Part shown: piece by piece, positions 51,678 through 60,668 of the stretch
Position numbering within the stretch: position 1 is the first letter of the stretch
Layout: every line of letters begins with the position of its first letter
Assembly (NCBI GenBank): GCA_016192065.1
Contig: JACPUX010000072.1
Span: 1 to 64,000 of the forward strand
Direction of reading: 5' to 3'
Source: Betaproteobacteria bacterium
Lineage (GTDB): Bacteria > Pseudomonadota > Gammaproteobacteria > Burkholderiales > Casimicrobiaceae
DNA: 64,000 nucleotides
Program-made: the position numbers and the translations under genes
The notes under the pieces: model-generated
The model's input: the letters and a program-made list of their open reading frames with translations, nothing else
Told to the model about the DNA's origin: nothing
Database searches by the model: none

Positions 51678-52963
51678 CCCTTCAACTCCTCGGCGCGCGC
51701 CGCTGCCCGGGTTACCTGTAAGGCCCGCAAGGCGGCCGCGGTGGCGCTCTGCACGGCGCGATTGACATCCAGAGGCGCTGCCGCCCCGCCGGCACCAAAC
51801 TGGCCTCCGTCGCTCGAACCCTCGATGAAACCGCTGGCGTCGCGAATCAGATCCTCGGGGAGATCCAGACCGTTGGTTTCCGGTTCCATGCCCACCGCCA
51901 GCACCACCAGATCGTGTTCACGGGCGTAGCGGTGGTACCCCTCGGTATCGACGCCATGGAGTACCAGTTGGCCGGACTGAGCGTTATGCACGATGCGCGC
52001 CACCTTGGACTTGAGGAACTTCACTCGAGCATCGGCGCGTACCTGCTGGTAGAAGTTTTCGAAGCGGTCGATGGCACGGATGTCGATGTAATAGACCGTG
52101 GCCTGCGCGCCTTCGGGAGCGGCTTCGCGCAAATACTGGGTTTGCTTCAGGGACACCATGCAGCACACCCGCGAGCAGTGCCGCAGATGGTTTTCGTCGC
52201 GCGATCCCGCGCACTGGATAAAGGCGATGTTGGTCGCCGGTTCGCCGTTCGAGGGCCGCAGAATTCGTCCGCGCGTCGGGCCGCGCGGGTCGGCCAAGCG
52301 CTCGAATTCGACGCTGGTGACCACGTCCAGGTAGCGGCCGTAGCCGTAGGGCTGGATTTTGACGGCATCGTAAGGTTTCCAGCCGGTGGCCCAGATGATG
52401 CTGCCGACCGAAAGTTCGATCGTTTCCACGCCCATCTGCAAGTCGATCGCACCCACCGGGCAAGCCGCCCGCGCTGCCTCTGCTTCCGGGGAACCGAGCA
52501 GGGAGGCATCGAGCACATAGCGCTGGGGGTGGGCGAGGGCGTGGGGAAGGTACGCCGCTTTGATCGTGTCGAGGCCTTGGTTGTAGGGATTGGGAATGGT
52601 CCGCGTCACTACCTTGGCACATTCGCCGCAGGCCGTGCAACGTTCATTGACGTAGCGCGGGGCGAGTTTGACCTGCACCCGGTAATTACCGCGGCGGCCG
52701 GAGACTTCGGTGACTTCGGCCAAGGTCAGCACCCGAACTCGAGGGTTCGCGCGCAGACGGCGCAGATTGATCTCCAGGCCGCAGAGTGGGTGGCAGAGCT
52801 TGGGAAAATAGCGGTAGATCTGCGCGGTGCGCCCACCCAGGCTGGCATTGCGCTCGACCAGAACCACCTCGGCACCACACTCCGCCGCTTCGAGCGCGGC
52901 ACTCATGCCGGAAATACCGCCGCCGATCACAAGCAGAGTCTGGTTGGTGGCGATGGCGTTCAT
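51674..52963 (-). CDS. qmoA: QmoA, HdrA-like flavoprotein
   Basis: A 429-residue HdrA-like flavoprotein. The FAD motif is LVIGGGISGMSAALEAAECGAEVVLVERNASLGG. Cysteines in KLCHPLCGLEINLRRL and RCTACGECAKV, plus FIQCAGSRDENHLRHCSRVCC, match QmoA. The end of the protein has AVGMEPETNG. It is the first gene of the leftward qmoAB-hdrCB operon, 27 bases from the phosphoesterase gene. The set is convergent with aprBA-to-FccB. Direction of electron flow in vivo (APS reductase to quinone) is from family knowledge. Confidence 0.92.
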   Translation of the reverse strand: MNAIATNQTLLVIGGGISGMSAALEAAECGAEVVLVERNASLGGRTAQIYRYFPKLCHPLCGLEINLRRLRANPRVRVLTLAEVTEVSGRRGNYRVQVKLAPRYVNERCTACGECAKVVTRTIPNPYNQGLDTIKAAYLPHALAHPQRYVLDASLLGSPEAEAARAACPVGAIDLQMGVETIELSVGSIIWATGWKPYDAVKIQPYGYGRYLDVVTSVEFERLADPRGPTRGRILRPSNGEPATNIAFIQCAGSRDENHLRHCSRVCCMVSLKQTQYLREAAPEGAQATVYYIDIRAIDRFENFYQQVRADARVKFLKSKVARIVHNAQSGQLVLHGVDTEGYHRYAREHDLVVLAVGMEPETNGLDLPEDLIRDASGFIEGSSDGGQFGAGGAAAPLDVNRAVQSATAAALRALQVTRAAARAEELKG

Positions 52964-52990
52964 GTCGGGGGCCAGGTGGGTTTCACGAGC

Positions 52991-53500
52991 TCAAGCGAGG
53001 CGGCGGATTTCGAACCGCATGCCGGCCAAGTCAGCGAGCATCCAGGTGGCCGGTGCGCCGATGCCCGCCACCGTGCCAGGGTTCAGGAGCCAGGTCTTGC
53101 CGCCGGCGATGTTCGCTTGTTCGCTCACCATGGCTTCATGGGTGTGGCCGCAGCAGACCAGATCGAAATCGCCGGTGCAAGCGTGCGCCCGCCCATGTTC
53201 CGGCAGGTGGGTGACGAAGATGCGCCGTCCCGCCAGATCGAAACGGGCGTCGGCGCCGTAATAATGCAGCAGCCCGCCGGATGTTGCCCCTAAATGGGCC
53301 AGCGCAAGCGGGTCGCCAAGGTTGTTGCCATGGACTACGTGGAGTGGCACATCGAGTTCCATGGCCGCACGCAGCGTATTGGCACCGATGATGTCGCCGC
53401 AGTGCAGAACCGCTTCCGCACCTTCCATCTTGGCGCTGGCCACCGCGGCAACCAGGGCGGGCGCGCGGTCGTGGCTGTCGGAAACGATGCAAATCTTCAT
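52991..53500 (-). CDS. YfcE/MJ0936-type metallophosphoesterase
   Basis: A 169-residue calcineurin-like phosphodiesterase. Metal ligands are visible in IVSDSHD, HCGDIIGAN, VHGNNL, VTHLPEHGR and CGHTHEAM. The start ATG 53500 gives MKICIVSDSHD, the usual N-terminus; the longer frame upstream is not homologous. It lies upstream of qmoA in the same direction with only a 27-bp gap, so co-transcription is possible. The physiological substrate is unknown. Confidence 0.88.
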   Translation of the reverse strand: MKICIVSDSHDRAPALVAAVASAKMEGAEAVLHCGDIIGANTLRAAMELDVPLHVVHGNNLGDPLALAHLGATSGGLLHYYGADARFDLAGRRIFVTHLPEHGRAHACTGDFDLVCCGHTHEAMVSEQANIAGGKTWLLNPGTVAGIGAPATWMLADLAGMRFEIRRLA

Positions 53501-53722
53501 CGGAATCGGGTCGGGTTGGGCGGTCGGCAAGCGCGCGCGCAAAGCGCGGCCCCAGAGTCGAAGTTGACCACAGGCGAATGCTCCAGGGTTATCACCCAGA
53601 GTGGTTATCCGGCGCCCCCCATACCGGTGATAGACGCCACGCCGGAGCGAGAAGAGCCGCTCGCCCCAAGGCCGGTATATAGTTAAAGATTCGTTCACGC
53701 ACCGTTCCCGAAACTTTTCGCC

Positions 53723-53926
53723 ATGGCCAAGAAATTTCCCGTCCATCCCAAACACCCGGAGCGCATCTGCTGGGGCTGCGACAAGTACTGCGCGGCCGAC
53801 GATCTGCATTGCGGCAATGGCACCGAACGTACGCCACACCCGACGGAACTGTTCGGGGATGATTGGCAGGATTGGGGACTAGCGGTTGAGGAGAACGCCG
53901 CCGAAGCGTCACGGCGGAGACCGTGA
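53723..53926 (+). CDS. DUF3079 domain protein
   Basis: A 67-residue protein, MAKKFPVHPKHPERICWGCDKYCAADDL, with cysteines CWGCDKYC and a later HCGNG, typical of DUF3079. The four cysteines could bind a metal. The tail WQDWGLAVEE is also typical. Divergent from the phosphoesterase gene across a 222-bp gap. The function of the family is unknown. Confidence 0.85.
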   Translation: MAKKFPVHPKHPERICWGCDKYCAADDLHCGNGTERTPHPTELFGDDWQDWGLAVEENAAEASRRRP

Positions 53927-54255
53927 CTCGCCGCCCAGGCCCTGGCGGCACGCGTGCGGCGGCGGTGTTTCCTGGGGCGCGGCCCTGGGTGACCGAGTCT
54001 GCTTGAGAGGCCCGAGGGAGAACCCCTAGGGAGACTTTACATAATACACATTATACGCATTGTGGTGTGGGAATGGGGTTGGATTTGCCCCCTCCAATCA
54101 GACCAACTTTCTGATCGATCTGCTTGATTGGTCTGCTCACTCTTCGCGCAGCAGTTTCAAAAGCCGCTCCAGGCGATTCAATTGTCATAAAAATTGGCGC
54201 ACTTGCGGGCACATGCGGTTAAAATAGGATTTCTCCGGCGCAATCGACAAGACCA
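53927..54255. other. 329-bp intergenic region containing a dif-like site
   Basis: No full gene is supported. The section 54035-54062 is a dif-like sequence (separate entry). On the minus strand near 54135-54180 a short frame reads NRLERLLKLLREE before a stop, perhaps the end of a lost gene. Just before the kinase start, TTGCGG (54204-54209) and TAGGAT (54226-54231), 16 bases apart, could be its promoter. Confidence 0.4.
54035..54062 (-). other. dif: candidate dif site (XerC/XerD chromosome dimer resolution site)
   Basis: Read on the minus strand, the 28 bases are an arm AATGCGTATAA, a centre TGTGTA and an arm TTATGTAAAGT. E. coli dif has GGTGCGCATAA, TGTATA and TTATGTTAAAT, so 22 of 28 positions agree and the 11-6-11 layout is kept. 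The two arms form the partial dyad ATAAT...ATTAT expected for XerC and XerD binding. It is an AT-rich island in an intergenic region of GC-rich DNA. If correct, the window covers the replication terminus. Confirmation needs genome-wide GC-skew and uniqueness checks. Confidence 0.75.
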
Positions 54256-55761
54256 GTGGATCAGGCCAAACAGAAGTTCGGGCGGTTTGAGGTTCAGCGC
54301 GAAATCGGGCGCGGCGCGATGGGTATTGTTTATCTCGCGCTTGATCCGGCCTTGCAGCGCCCCGTGGCGATCAAATCTCTGCGCCTGGCGGGCTCGGCCA
54401 CCGACCTCACCCCTGTGCAGCAGCGCTTCGTCGAGGAAGCTCGCGCTGCGGCTCGGCTCAATCACCCCAATATCGTCACCGTCTACGAGGTCGGCCAGGA
54501 AGGCGGCAATGCCTACATTGCCATGGAATACCTCGAAGGCCGCGAACTCAAGCAAATTCTGCTCGACGACCAGCCCGGCCTGACCTTCCGGGAAATCGCC
54601 GAAATCGTCGAACAAATCGCCGAAGCGCTGGACTACGCCCACAGCAATGGCATCGTTCATCGCGACGTCAAGCCGGCCAACATCATGCTGGTGCGCGGCA
54701 ACATTCCCAAGGTGCTCGATTTCGGCATCGCCATGCCGCCCACCGGCTCCGACGACGAGACCCTGAAATTCGTCGGCTCGCCCAAATACATGTCGCCCGA
54801 GCAGGTCGAAGGCGGCCCGGTCGATCGCCGTTCCGACGTGTTTTCGCTCGGCACGGTCATGTACGAGCTCTTGACCCGCCGTGCGCCTTTCGAAGGCGAA
54901 ACCCTGACCAGCGTGGTCTATCAGATCCTGCACGAAATGCCGCCGCCCCCGCAGGCGGTCAGCGGGAACACCCCGCGGTACCTGGCGCGTATCGTCGCGA
55001 GAGCGCTGGCCAAACGGCCAGAAGAACGCTACCAAAGCGCCGCCGAAATGGCCGCTGAGCTTAATCGCTATGCCCAGCGCGCGCAGGCCAAAGCCACCAT
55101 CAACAAGCGCAAGACCTCCGCCGACGCGCTCCCCTCGTTTTCCCCGCTCGACCCGGGGGCCACCAAGGGCGACGATGCGCTGTCCCGCACCATTCAACTC
55201 AGTCCCGGCGAAGTCGCGCAGGCGAAGCACCGGAATCGGCGAAGACGTCTGGTCGGCTGGCTGGCTGGCGCCACCGCGGCACTGTTGATTGGCATCGGCA
55301 TTTGGTCCAACCTCGGCGGCGGTAATGCCGCATCCCGCCAGGTGACAACGCCAACGCCGCCGCCTTCACTGGCCAATATCGGCACCACCAAGACCGATAC
55401 TTCGCCACTCGCCGAACCCCGCGCTCCAGAGTCGCCACCGCCCCTCCCGGTGGTCGAACCCGAGCCTAAGAAGATGGTCGAGAAGCCGGTACGCATCGCC
55501 AAGGTGGCGAAGCCGGTTGCGCCCCCGCCGGAGCCTGAACCGGCCTTGCCAGCGCCAGCCGCGGTGCAATTGGCGATCTCGCCCTGGGGCGAGATCTTTC
55601 TTGATGGCGCCAAGATCGGCGTCTCACCACCCCTGAAAGAGTTGCAAACCACGGCCGGGCGCCATAGGATTGAAATTCGCAACGGCGACGCCCCTCCTCA
55701 TGTGGCGGAGATCGATCTCGCCGGTCATGAAACCAAACGTATCAAATACAAATTCCAATGA
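54256..55761 (+). CDS. membrane-anchored serine/threonine protein kinase with C-terminal PEGA-like domain
   Basis: A 501-residue Hanks-type kinase. The glycine loop is IGRGAMGIVYLA, followed by the Lys in VAIKSL, HRDVKPANIML with the catalytic Asp, DFGIA and SPKYMSPEQVEG. A linker leads to one membrane segment (VGWLAGATAALLIGIGIWSN), then a Pro-rich stretch and a C-terminal PEGA-like domain (LAISPWGEIFLDGAKIGVSPPLKELQTTAGRHRIEIRNG). GTG is the start codon. It overlaps the downstream lipoprotein gene by four bases. Confidence 0.9.
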   Translation: MDQAKQKFGRFEVQREIGRGAMGIVYLALDPALQRPVAIKSLRLAGSATDLTPVQQRFVEEARAAARLNHPNIVTVYEVGQEGGNAYIAMEYLEGRELKQILLDDQPGLTFREIAEIVEQIAEALDYAHSNGIVHRDVKPANIMLVRGNIPKVLDFGIAMPPTGSDDETLKFVGSPKYMSPEQVEGGPVDRRSDVFSLGTVMYELLTRRAPFEGETLTSVVYQILHEMPPPPQAVSGNTPRYLARIVARALAKRPEERYQSAAEMAAELNRYAQRAQAKATINKRKTSADALPSFSPLDPGATKGDDALSRTIQLSPGEVAQAKHRNRRRRLVGWLAGATAALLIGIGIWSNLGGGNAASRQVTTPTPPPSLANIGTTKTDTSPLAEPRAPESPPPLPVVEPEPKKMVEKPVRIAKVAKPVAPPPEPEPALPAPAAVQLAISPWGEIFLDGAKIGVSPPLKELQTTAGRHRIEIRNGDAPPHVAEIDLAGHETKRIKYKFQ

Positions 55762-56180
55762 AGATTCGGGGATATCTGTTCTGGGCCGGTCTGGCCCTAA
55801 TGGCTGCGGGCTGCGCCCCGGTCGAGGTGAAACCCACCAGCGTAGCCGAATTGGCCAGCAAGGTGGCCGAGCAGTCACTGCTCGCCGGGCTCAAAGCCTA
55901 CGACGACGGCGAATACGAAGCGGCGGAAATCGCGTTGCGCAAAGCCTTGGCGGAACGCCTCGCTTTTCCCCGCGATGTCGCCACGGCGTGGAAATTTCTG
56001 GCGTTCATCCATTGCATTTCCAATCGTGGCGGTGAATGCGAAGCGGCTTTTCGGGAAGCCTTTGCCGCCGACCCGGCTTTTGACCTCGCCACGAAGGAAC
56101 GAGGCCACCCACTGTGGGGGCCGGTGTTTCTGAAGGTGAAGGAAACGCCGCGGCCGGCGCCCGCTAAACCATCGCGCTGA
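55758..56180 (+). CDS. TssQ-like lipoprotein
   Basis: A 140-residue lipoprotein with signal LALMAAGC. The region AYDDGEYEAAEIALRKALAERLAFPRDVATAWKFLAFIHCISNR followed by CEAAFREAFAADPAFDLA is TPR-like and matches T6SS-associated TssQ lipoproteins as I recall them. No type VI secretion gene lies in the window, so here it more probably serves the kinase with which it overlaps. Its stop codon abuts that of convergent radA with no gap. Confidence 0.7.
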   Translation: MKIRGYLFWAGLALMAAGCAPVEVKPTSVAELASKVAEQSLLAGLKAYDDGEYEAAEIALRKALAERLAFPRDVATAWKFLAFIHCISNRGGECEAAFREAFAADPAFDLATKERGHPLWGPVFLKVKETPRPAPAKPSR

Positions 56181-57542
56181 TCAGGCCTCGGCGCGGCAGC
56201 GCTGAATTGCCTCAGACACCGTTGCAACGCATTCAACATGCATATTTTCAATGCGTTGGCGCGGTTTGTTCATGTTTGGTATCAGCGCATGGGTAAAGCC
56301 CATTTTGGCGGCCTCCTTCAGGCGCTCCTGACCCCGCTGGACGGGCCGGATTTCGCCGGTCAATCCAATCTCACCAAATACAATAAGTTTATCTCGTAAT
56401 GATCTGTTTGTAATAGACGAATAGACCGCGAGCGTCACCGCCAAGTCGGCTGCGGGCTCGCTGATGCGCACGCCCCCGACGGCGTTGATGAACACATCTT
56501 GCTGGCCGCAATCGACACCGCCATGACGATGCAATACTGCCAGCAGCATGGCCAGCCGCTGCGGTTCCAGTCCAACCGAAAGCCGACGCGGAATGCCGCC
56601 CTGCACGGTGTCCACCAAGGCCTGAACCTCCACCAGCAGCGGCCGGGTTCCTTCGAGGGTGGCCACCACGCAACTTCCCGGCACTTCGCTGCGCTGCCCG
56701 GAAAGGAACAGGGCCGAGGGATTGCCGACTTCCCGCAAGCCACGTTCGGTCATAGCGAACACGCCCAGTTCGTTCACGGGTCCGAAGCGGTTCTTGATCG
56801 CCCGAACCAAGCGAAAATTGGAGTGGGTATCGCCTTCGAAATAAAGCACCGTATCGACGATGTGCTCCAGTACCCGCGGGCCGGCGATGGCACCATCCTT
56901 GGTGACGTGACCCACCAGCACCGTGGCGAGCCCCAGGCGCTTGGCCTGGCGGGTGAGCTGGGCGGCGCACTCGCGTACTTGCCCCACCGACCCGGGTGCA
57001 CTTTGCAGTGCGTCGCTGTACATGGTCTGGATGGAATCGATGACGACGATTTCCGGACGGGTCTCGGCCATCATGGCGAGGATACGTTCGAGCTGGATTT
57101 CCGCCAGCATTTCCACTGGTGCCGCGGCCAGCCCCAGGCGCTGGGCGCGCAGGGCAATCTGTTCGAGTGATTCCTCGCCAGTGACATACAGAGTTCGGCG
57201 GTTTTCGGCGACCTTCGCCAGGGTCTGCAAAAGCAAGGTGGATTTGCCGATACCGGGATCCCCGCCCAGCAACATCACCGCGCCTGGAACCCAGCCGCCA
57301 CCCAAAACGCGGTCGAACTCCGCCATTCCAGTCTGGTGCCGCTGGGTCGAAACCGCTGGGATATCCGGCAAGAGCACGCTGCCCCGACGCTGATCGGCCA
57401 GGGGCACAAAACGGGCGGTGCTTGCCGCGGCAAGGCTCTCCACCAGAGTGTTCCATTCCCCGCAATGCGGGCATTGGCCAGTCCATTTGGGCGTCTGGCC
57501 ACCGCAAGCGTTGCAACTGTAGAGTGTTTTGTCCTTAGCCAT
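56181..57542 (-). CDS. radA: DNA repair protein RadA
   Basis: A 453-residue RadA (Sms), a RecA-like helicase that helps process recombination intermediates. The N-terminal zinc finger is CNACGGQTPKWTGQCPHC. The Walker A is LLGGDPGIGKSTLLLQ, the RadA KNRFG motif is present (AIKNRFGPVNELGVFAM), and a Lon-like domain ends the protein (EIGLTGEIRPV). It overlaps the end of the upstream membrane protein gene by eight bases. Confidence 0.96.
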   Translation of the reverse strand: MAKDKTLYSCNACGGQTPKWTGQCPHCGEWNTLVESLAAASTARFVPLADQRRGSVLLPDIPAVSTQRHQTGMAEFDRVLGGGWVPGAVMLLGGDPGIGKSTLLLQTLAKVAENRRTLYVTGEESLEQIALRAQRLGLAAAPVEMLAEIQLERILAMMAETRPEIVVIDSIQTMYSDALQSAPGSVGQVRECAAQLTRQAKRLGLATVLVGHVTKDGAIAGPRVLEHIVDTVLYFEGDTHSNFRLVRAIKNRFGPVNELGVFAMTERGLREVGNPSALFLSGQRSEVPGSCVVATLEGTRPLLVEVQALVDTVQGGIPRRLSVGLEPQRLAMLLAVLHRHGGVDCGQQDVFINAVGGVRISEPAADLAVTLAVYSSITNRSLRDKLIVFGEIGLTGEIRPVQRGQERLKEAAKMGFTHALIPNMNKPRQRIENMHVECVATVSEAIQRCRAEA

Positions 57543-58344
57543 GGGTCAGGAGGTGCAGCAAAACCTGCCCGAAAGTATGCGCGCCGGGCACGTAGATCGC
57601 CGCCATCCAGGCGAAGCCCAAAGTCGCCGCGAAGACCAGCGCAACGGGAATCCAGGTGGCCCGCAGGATGCTCCCGATCCAATCGCCACGGGCGGTGGCG
57701 CGACCCGCACGGACCAGCCCGCCGGCCAGAGCCGCCTCAAAGGCAGCATCGACCAGCACCCCGGGGCCGGCATAGATCACGTAGGCAAACACCCCGCCGA
57801 CCACCGCGACCAGAATGATGACCGCCAGGACGAGGGGCCAGGCATCGTCGGCATCAAAATCCAACCCGGAAAGCAAGGAGCCGCCCTTGCCGCCAGAGGA
57901 TGAGCTGCTGAGCATCGGCGTGGGCATCGCTCCATCACCGGCGAACGATGCGCTCGCTCCCCCGCCGCCAAACTGCCCGCCGCCACCCTGCAAGCCGCCG
58001 ACACCGGTTCCGGAGCCCCCTCCCCCGCCCCAGCCATCGAGCAGACTCAGATCGACATCCGGCGCTTCGCGCCCTCGTTCCTCGCGCAGTTGCTGACCGT
58101 GTTCGCGCAGGCTGACCACCTGGCTGAGCCAAAGCCGCACGAACAGGAAAAAGGCGCCATAAGCGAGCAGCAGCGTCAGTGGGTAGCGCAGAAGCATCGA
58201 CTCCAGGCCCAGCCACAAGAGCACACGCGCGGCGACGATCCCGACCGCGACCGTGGCCGCCAGCAGTAGGCTAACGTGCAGGCGCAGCGAATAACGGGCC
58301 AGCAGGTGCTCGCGAAATCGCTCCTTGACGCCCTCAGTGGTCAT
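57535..58344 (-). CDS. conserved membrane protein of unknown function
   Basis: A 269-residue membrane protein. Start ATG 58344 gives MTTEGVKERFREHLLARYSLRLHVSLLLAATVAVGIV, overlapping the rfaE1 stop; a longer frame would overlap rfaE1 heavily. Two N-terminal membrane helices and three C-terminal hydrophobic stretches flank a Gly/Ser-rich middle (GGGGGSGTGVGGLQGGGG and SSSSSGGKGG). I do not recognise the family; it is a frequent neighbour of radA in betaproteobacteria as I recall. Confidence 0.7.
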   Translation of the reverse strand: MTTEGVKERFREHLLARYSLRLHVSLLLAATVAVGIVAARVLLWLGLESMLLRYPLTLLLAYGAFFLFVRLWLSQVVSLREHGQQLREERGREAPDVDLSLLDGWGGGGGSGTGVGGLQGGGGQFGGGGASASFAGDGAMPTPMLSSSSSGGKGGSLLSGLDFDADDAWPLVLAVIILVAVVGGVFAYVIYAGPGVLVDAAFEAALAGGLVRAGRATARGDWIGSILRATWIPVALVFAATLGFAWMAAIYVPGAHTFGQVLLHLLTHG

Positions 58345-59314
58345 CGCTCCCGCCTCGCAGCGTCTCGATGCTCTCCGCGGCGAGCAATTCTCCGGCCTGA
58401 ACCACCGCCGTCCCGAGCTTGCCGACGACGATGCCGGCGGCCAGATTGGCGACCCGCGCGGCATCCTGCAGCGGCGCACCGCCGGCAAGCATCACGCTCA
58501 AGGTAGCGATCACCGTGTCACCAGCGCCCGAGACGTCATAGACCTCGCGCGCCCGCGTGGGCAGATGGAGAACCCCCGCTTCGAGATAGAGGCTCATGCC
58601 TTCTTCGCTGCGAGTGACCAAGAGCGCTTCGAGCGCGAGCTTGGCGCGCAGTGCCTGGGCTTTTTCGGTGAGCTCGGTTTCGTTCCGCCAGCTACCCGCG
58701 ACCTGGCGGAATTCGCCGCGGTTGGGCGTGATCACGGTCGCACCGCGATAGCGTTCGTAATCTTCGCCCTTGGGGTCAACCAGCACCGGAAGGTGTCGCG
58801 TCCGCGCCAGTTCAATCATGCGCCCGATGTGGGCGAGGCCGCCCTTGCCGTAATCAGACAGCACCACCAAATCACATTCCGGCAGCAGGGCTTCGAACTC
58901 GTTGAGTTTTTCGGCGAGTACCTCGCGGCTAGGTACGGTTTCGAAGTCGATGCGCAGGAGCTGCTGTTGCCGGCCGATGACCCGGAGCTTGACCGTTGTG
59001 GGCAAGGTCGGATCACGTTGCAGGGCGGGCCGCACTCGCTCTTCCAGAAGCAGCTTTTCCAGTGTCGCCCCAGCCTCGTCGGTGCCCACCACACTCAGCA
59101 GCGTTACCTGCGCCCCCAGGGCGGCGACGTTGCGGGCGACGTTGGCGGCGCCTCCTGGGCGGGCCTCCTGGCGGGCGACCCGGACCACCGGCACCGGTGC
59201 CTCCGGAGAGATGCGTTCGACTTCGCCGAACCAGTAGCGGTCGAGCATGACATCGCCAACCACCAGGATGCGGGCTTGGCCGAGGCGATCGGCCAGATCG
59301 CGAAAGCTCGTCAT
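58334..59314 (-). CDS. rfaE1: D-glycero-beta-D-manno-heptose-7-phosphate kinase (RfaE1/HldA)
   Basis: A 326-residue PfkB-family kinase that phosphorylates heptose 7-phosphate in ADP-heptose synthesis for the LPS inner core. Motifs include VVGDVMLDRYWFGEVERISPEAPVPVV, PGGAANVARNVAALG and the catalytic GAGDTVIA. It is a single-domain protein, without the nucleotidyltransferase half found in bifunctional HldE. It lies within a leftward cell-envelope operon. Confidence 0.94.
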   Translation of the reverse strand: MTSFRDLADRLGQARILVVGDVMLDRYWFGEVERISPEAPVPVVRVARQEARPGGAANVARNVAALGAQVTLLSVVGTDEAGATLEKLLLEERVRPALQRDPTLPTTVKLRVIGRQQQLLRIDFETVPSREVLAEKLNEFEALLPECDLVVLSDYGKGGLAHIGRMIELARTRHLPVLVDPKGEDYERYRGATVITPNRGEFRQVAGSWRNETELTEKAQALRAKLALEALLVTRSEEGMSLYLEAGVLHLPTRAREVYDVSGAGDTVIATLSVMLAGGAPLQDAARVANLAAGIVVGKLGTAVVQAGELLAAESIETLRGGSDDH

Positions 59315-59342
59315 TGAACTTGCCGGCTGAACTCGGATCGGC

Positions 59343-60668
59343 TCAGACGCGCCGGCCGATGGCGTGATACTCGATGCCGGCGGCTTTGACCTGAACCGGA
59401 TCGTAGAGATTACGTCCGTCGAAGATCAGGCGCTGGCCGAGCAACGCCGCCAGGCGTTCGAAATCGGGACTGCGGAATTCTTGCCATTCGGTAGCGATCA
59501 CCAGGGCGTCGGCGCCATCGACGGCATGCAACGGCGAATCGGCGTACTTAAGCCAGGGGGCGTCCGGGAACACCCGCCGGGCCTCGTCCATGGCCACCGG
59601 GTCGTAGGCGGTGATGGTGGCGCCGCGTTGCGCCAAGGCATTGAGGATCACCCGCGAGGGCGCCTCGCGCATGTCATCGGTATTGGGCTTGAAGGCCAGA
59701 CCCCAGAGCGCAAAATGGCGCCCGTGCAGATCGGGGCCGAGTCTGGCGACGACTTTTTCCACCAAGCGCTGCTTCTGCCGCTCGTTCGCCGCTTCGACCG
59801 CCTCAAGAATCTGGAGCTCGAGGCCATGTTCCTGGCTGGTGCGCTGGAGCGCTTGCACATCCTTGGGGAAGCATGAGCCGCCATACCCGCAACCGGGGTA
59901 CAGGAAGTGATAGCCGATGCGCGGATCGGAACCGATGCCTTGGCGCACGTGCTCGATATCCGCACCCAGGCGCTCGGCCAGGTTCGCCAGCTCGTTCATG
60001 AAGGAAATTCGTGTCGCCAGCATGGCATTGGCGGCGTACTTGGTCAGTTCCGCGGAGCGCACGTCCATCACCAGTAGTCGCTCGTGGCTGCGCTGGAAGG
60101 GCGCATACAGCGCGCGCAAAGTGGCGATGGCGTGTTCATCCTCGGCACCGACGACGATGCGATCCGGTTTCATGAAATCGTCCACCGCCGCGCCTTCCTT
60201 CAGGAATTCGGGGTTCGAGACCACGCTGAAATCGAACTTCGCGCCACGTTGGTCGAGTTCATCCTGGACCGCCGCTCGCACCTTGTCGGCCGTGCCCACG
60301 GGAACGGTGGATTTGTCGATCACGATCTTGGACTCGTTCATCAGGCGCCCGATATTGCGCGCGGCGGCCAGCACGTACTGCAAATCGGCCGAACCATCCT
60401 CGTCCGGTGGCGTCCCCACGGCGATGAACTGGATGCGCCCGTGGGAGACCGCCGCGGCGACGTCGGTGGTGAAGCGCAGGCGTCCCGCTGCTTCATTGCG
60501 ACGGATCAGGGGCTCCAGCCCGGGTTCGTGGATGGTGACGCCGCCCGCCTTCAGGATGGCGATCTTGCGCGGGTCGGTATCGAGGCAGAGCACATCGTTG
60601 CCGACTTCGGACAGGCAGGTGCCCGTAACCAGGCCGACGTATCCAGTACCGACGATGGTGATTTTCAT
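59343..60668 (-). CDS. ugd: UDP-glucose 6-dehydrogenase
   Basis: A 441-residue UDP-glucose/GDP-mannose dehydrogenase. The NAD-binding start is [26 protein letters not shown]. Catalytic Cys lies in [15 protein letters not shown], with the Lys of [12 protein letters not shown]-glucuronate made here feeds exopolysaccharide or LPS. It overlaps pyrF by four bases. GDP-mannose as substrate is less likely from the sequence type. Confidence 0.93.
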   Translation of the reverse strand: MKITIVGTGYVGLVTGTCLSEVGNDVLCLDTDPRKIAILKAGGVTIHEPGLEPLIRRNEAAGRLRFTTDVAAAVSHGRIQFIAVGTPPDEDGSADLQYVLAAARNIGRLMNESKIVIDKSTVPVGTADKVRAAVQDELDQRGAKFDFSVVSNPEFLKEGAAVDDFMKPDRIVVGAEDEHAIATLRALYAPFQRSHERLLVMDVRSAELTKYAANAMLATRISFMNELANLAERLGADIEHVRQGIGSDPRIGYHFLYPGCGYGGSCFPKDVQALQRTSQEHGLELQILEAVEAANERQKQRLVEKVVARLGPDLHGRHFALWGLAFKPNTDDMREAPSRVILNALAQRGATITAYDPVAMDEARRVFPDAPWLKYADSPLHAVDGADALVIATEWQEFRSPDFERLAALLGQRLIFDGRNLYDPVQVKAAGIEYHAIGRRV

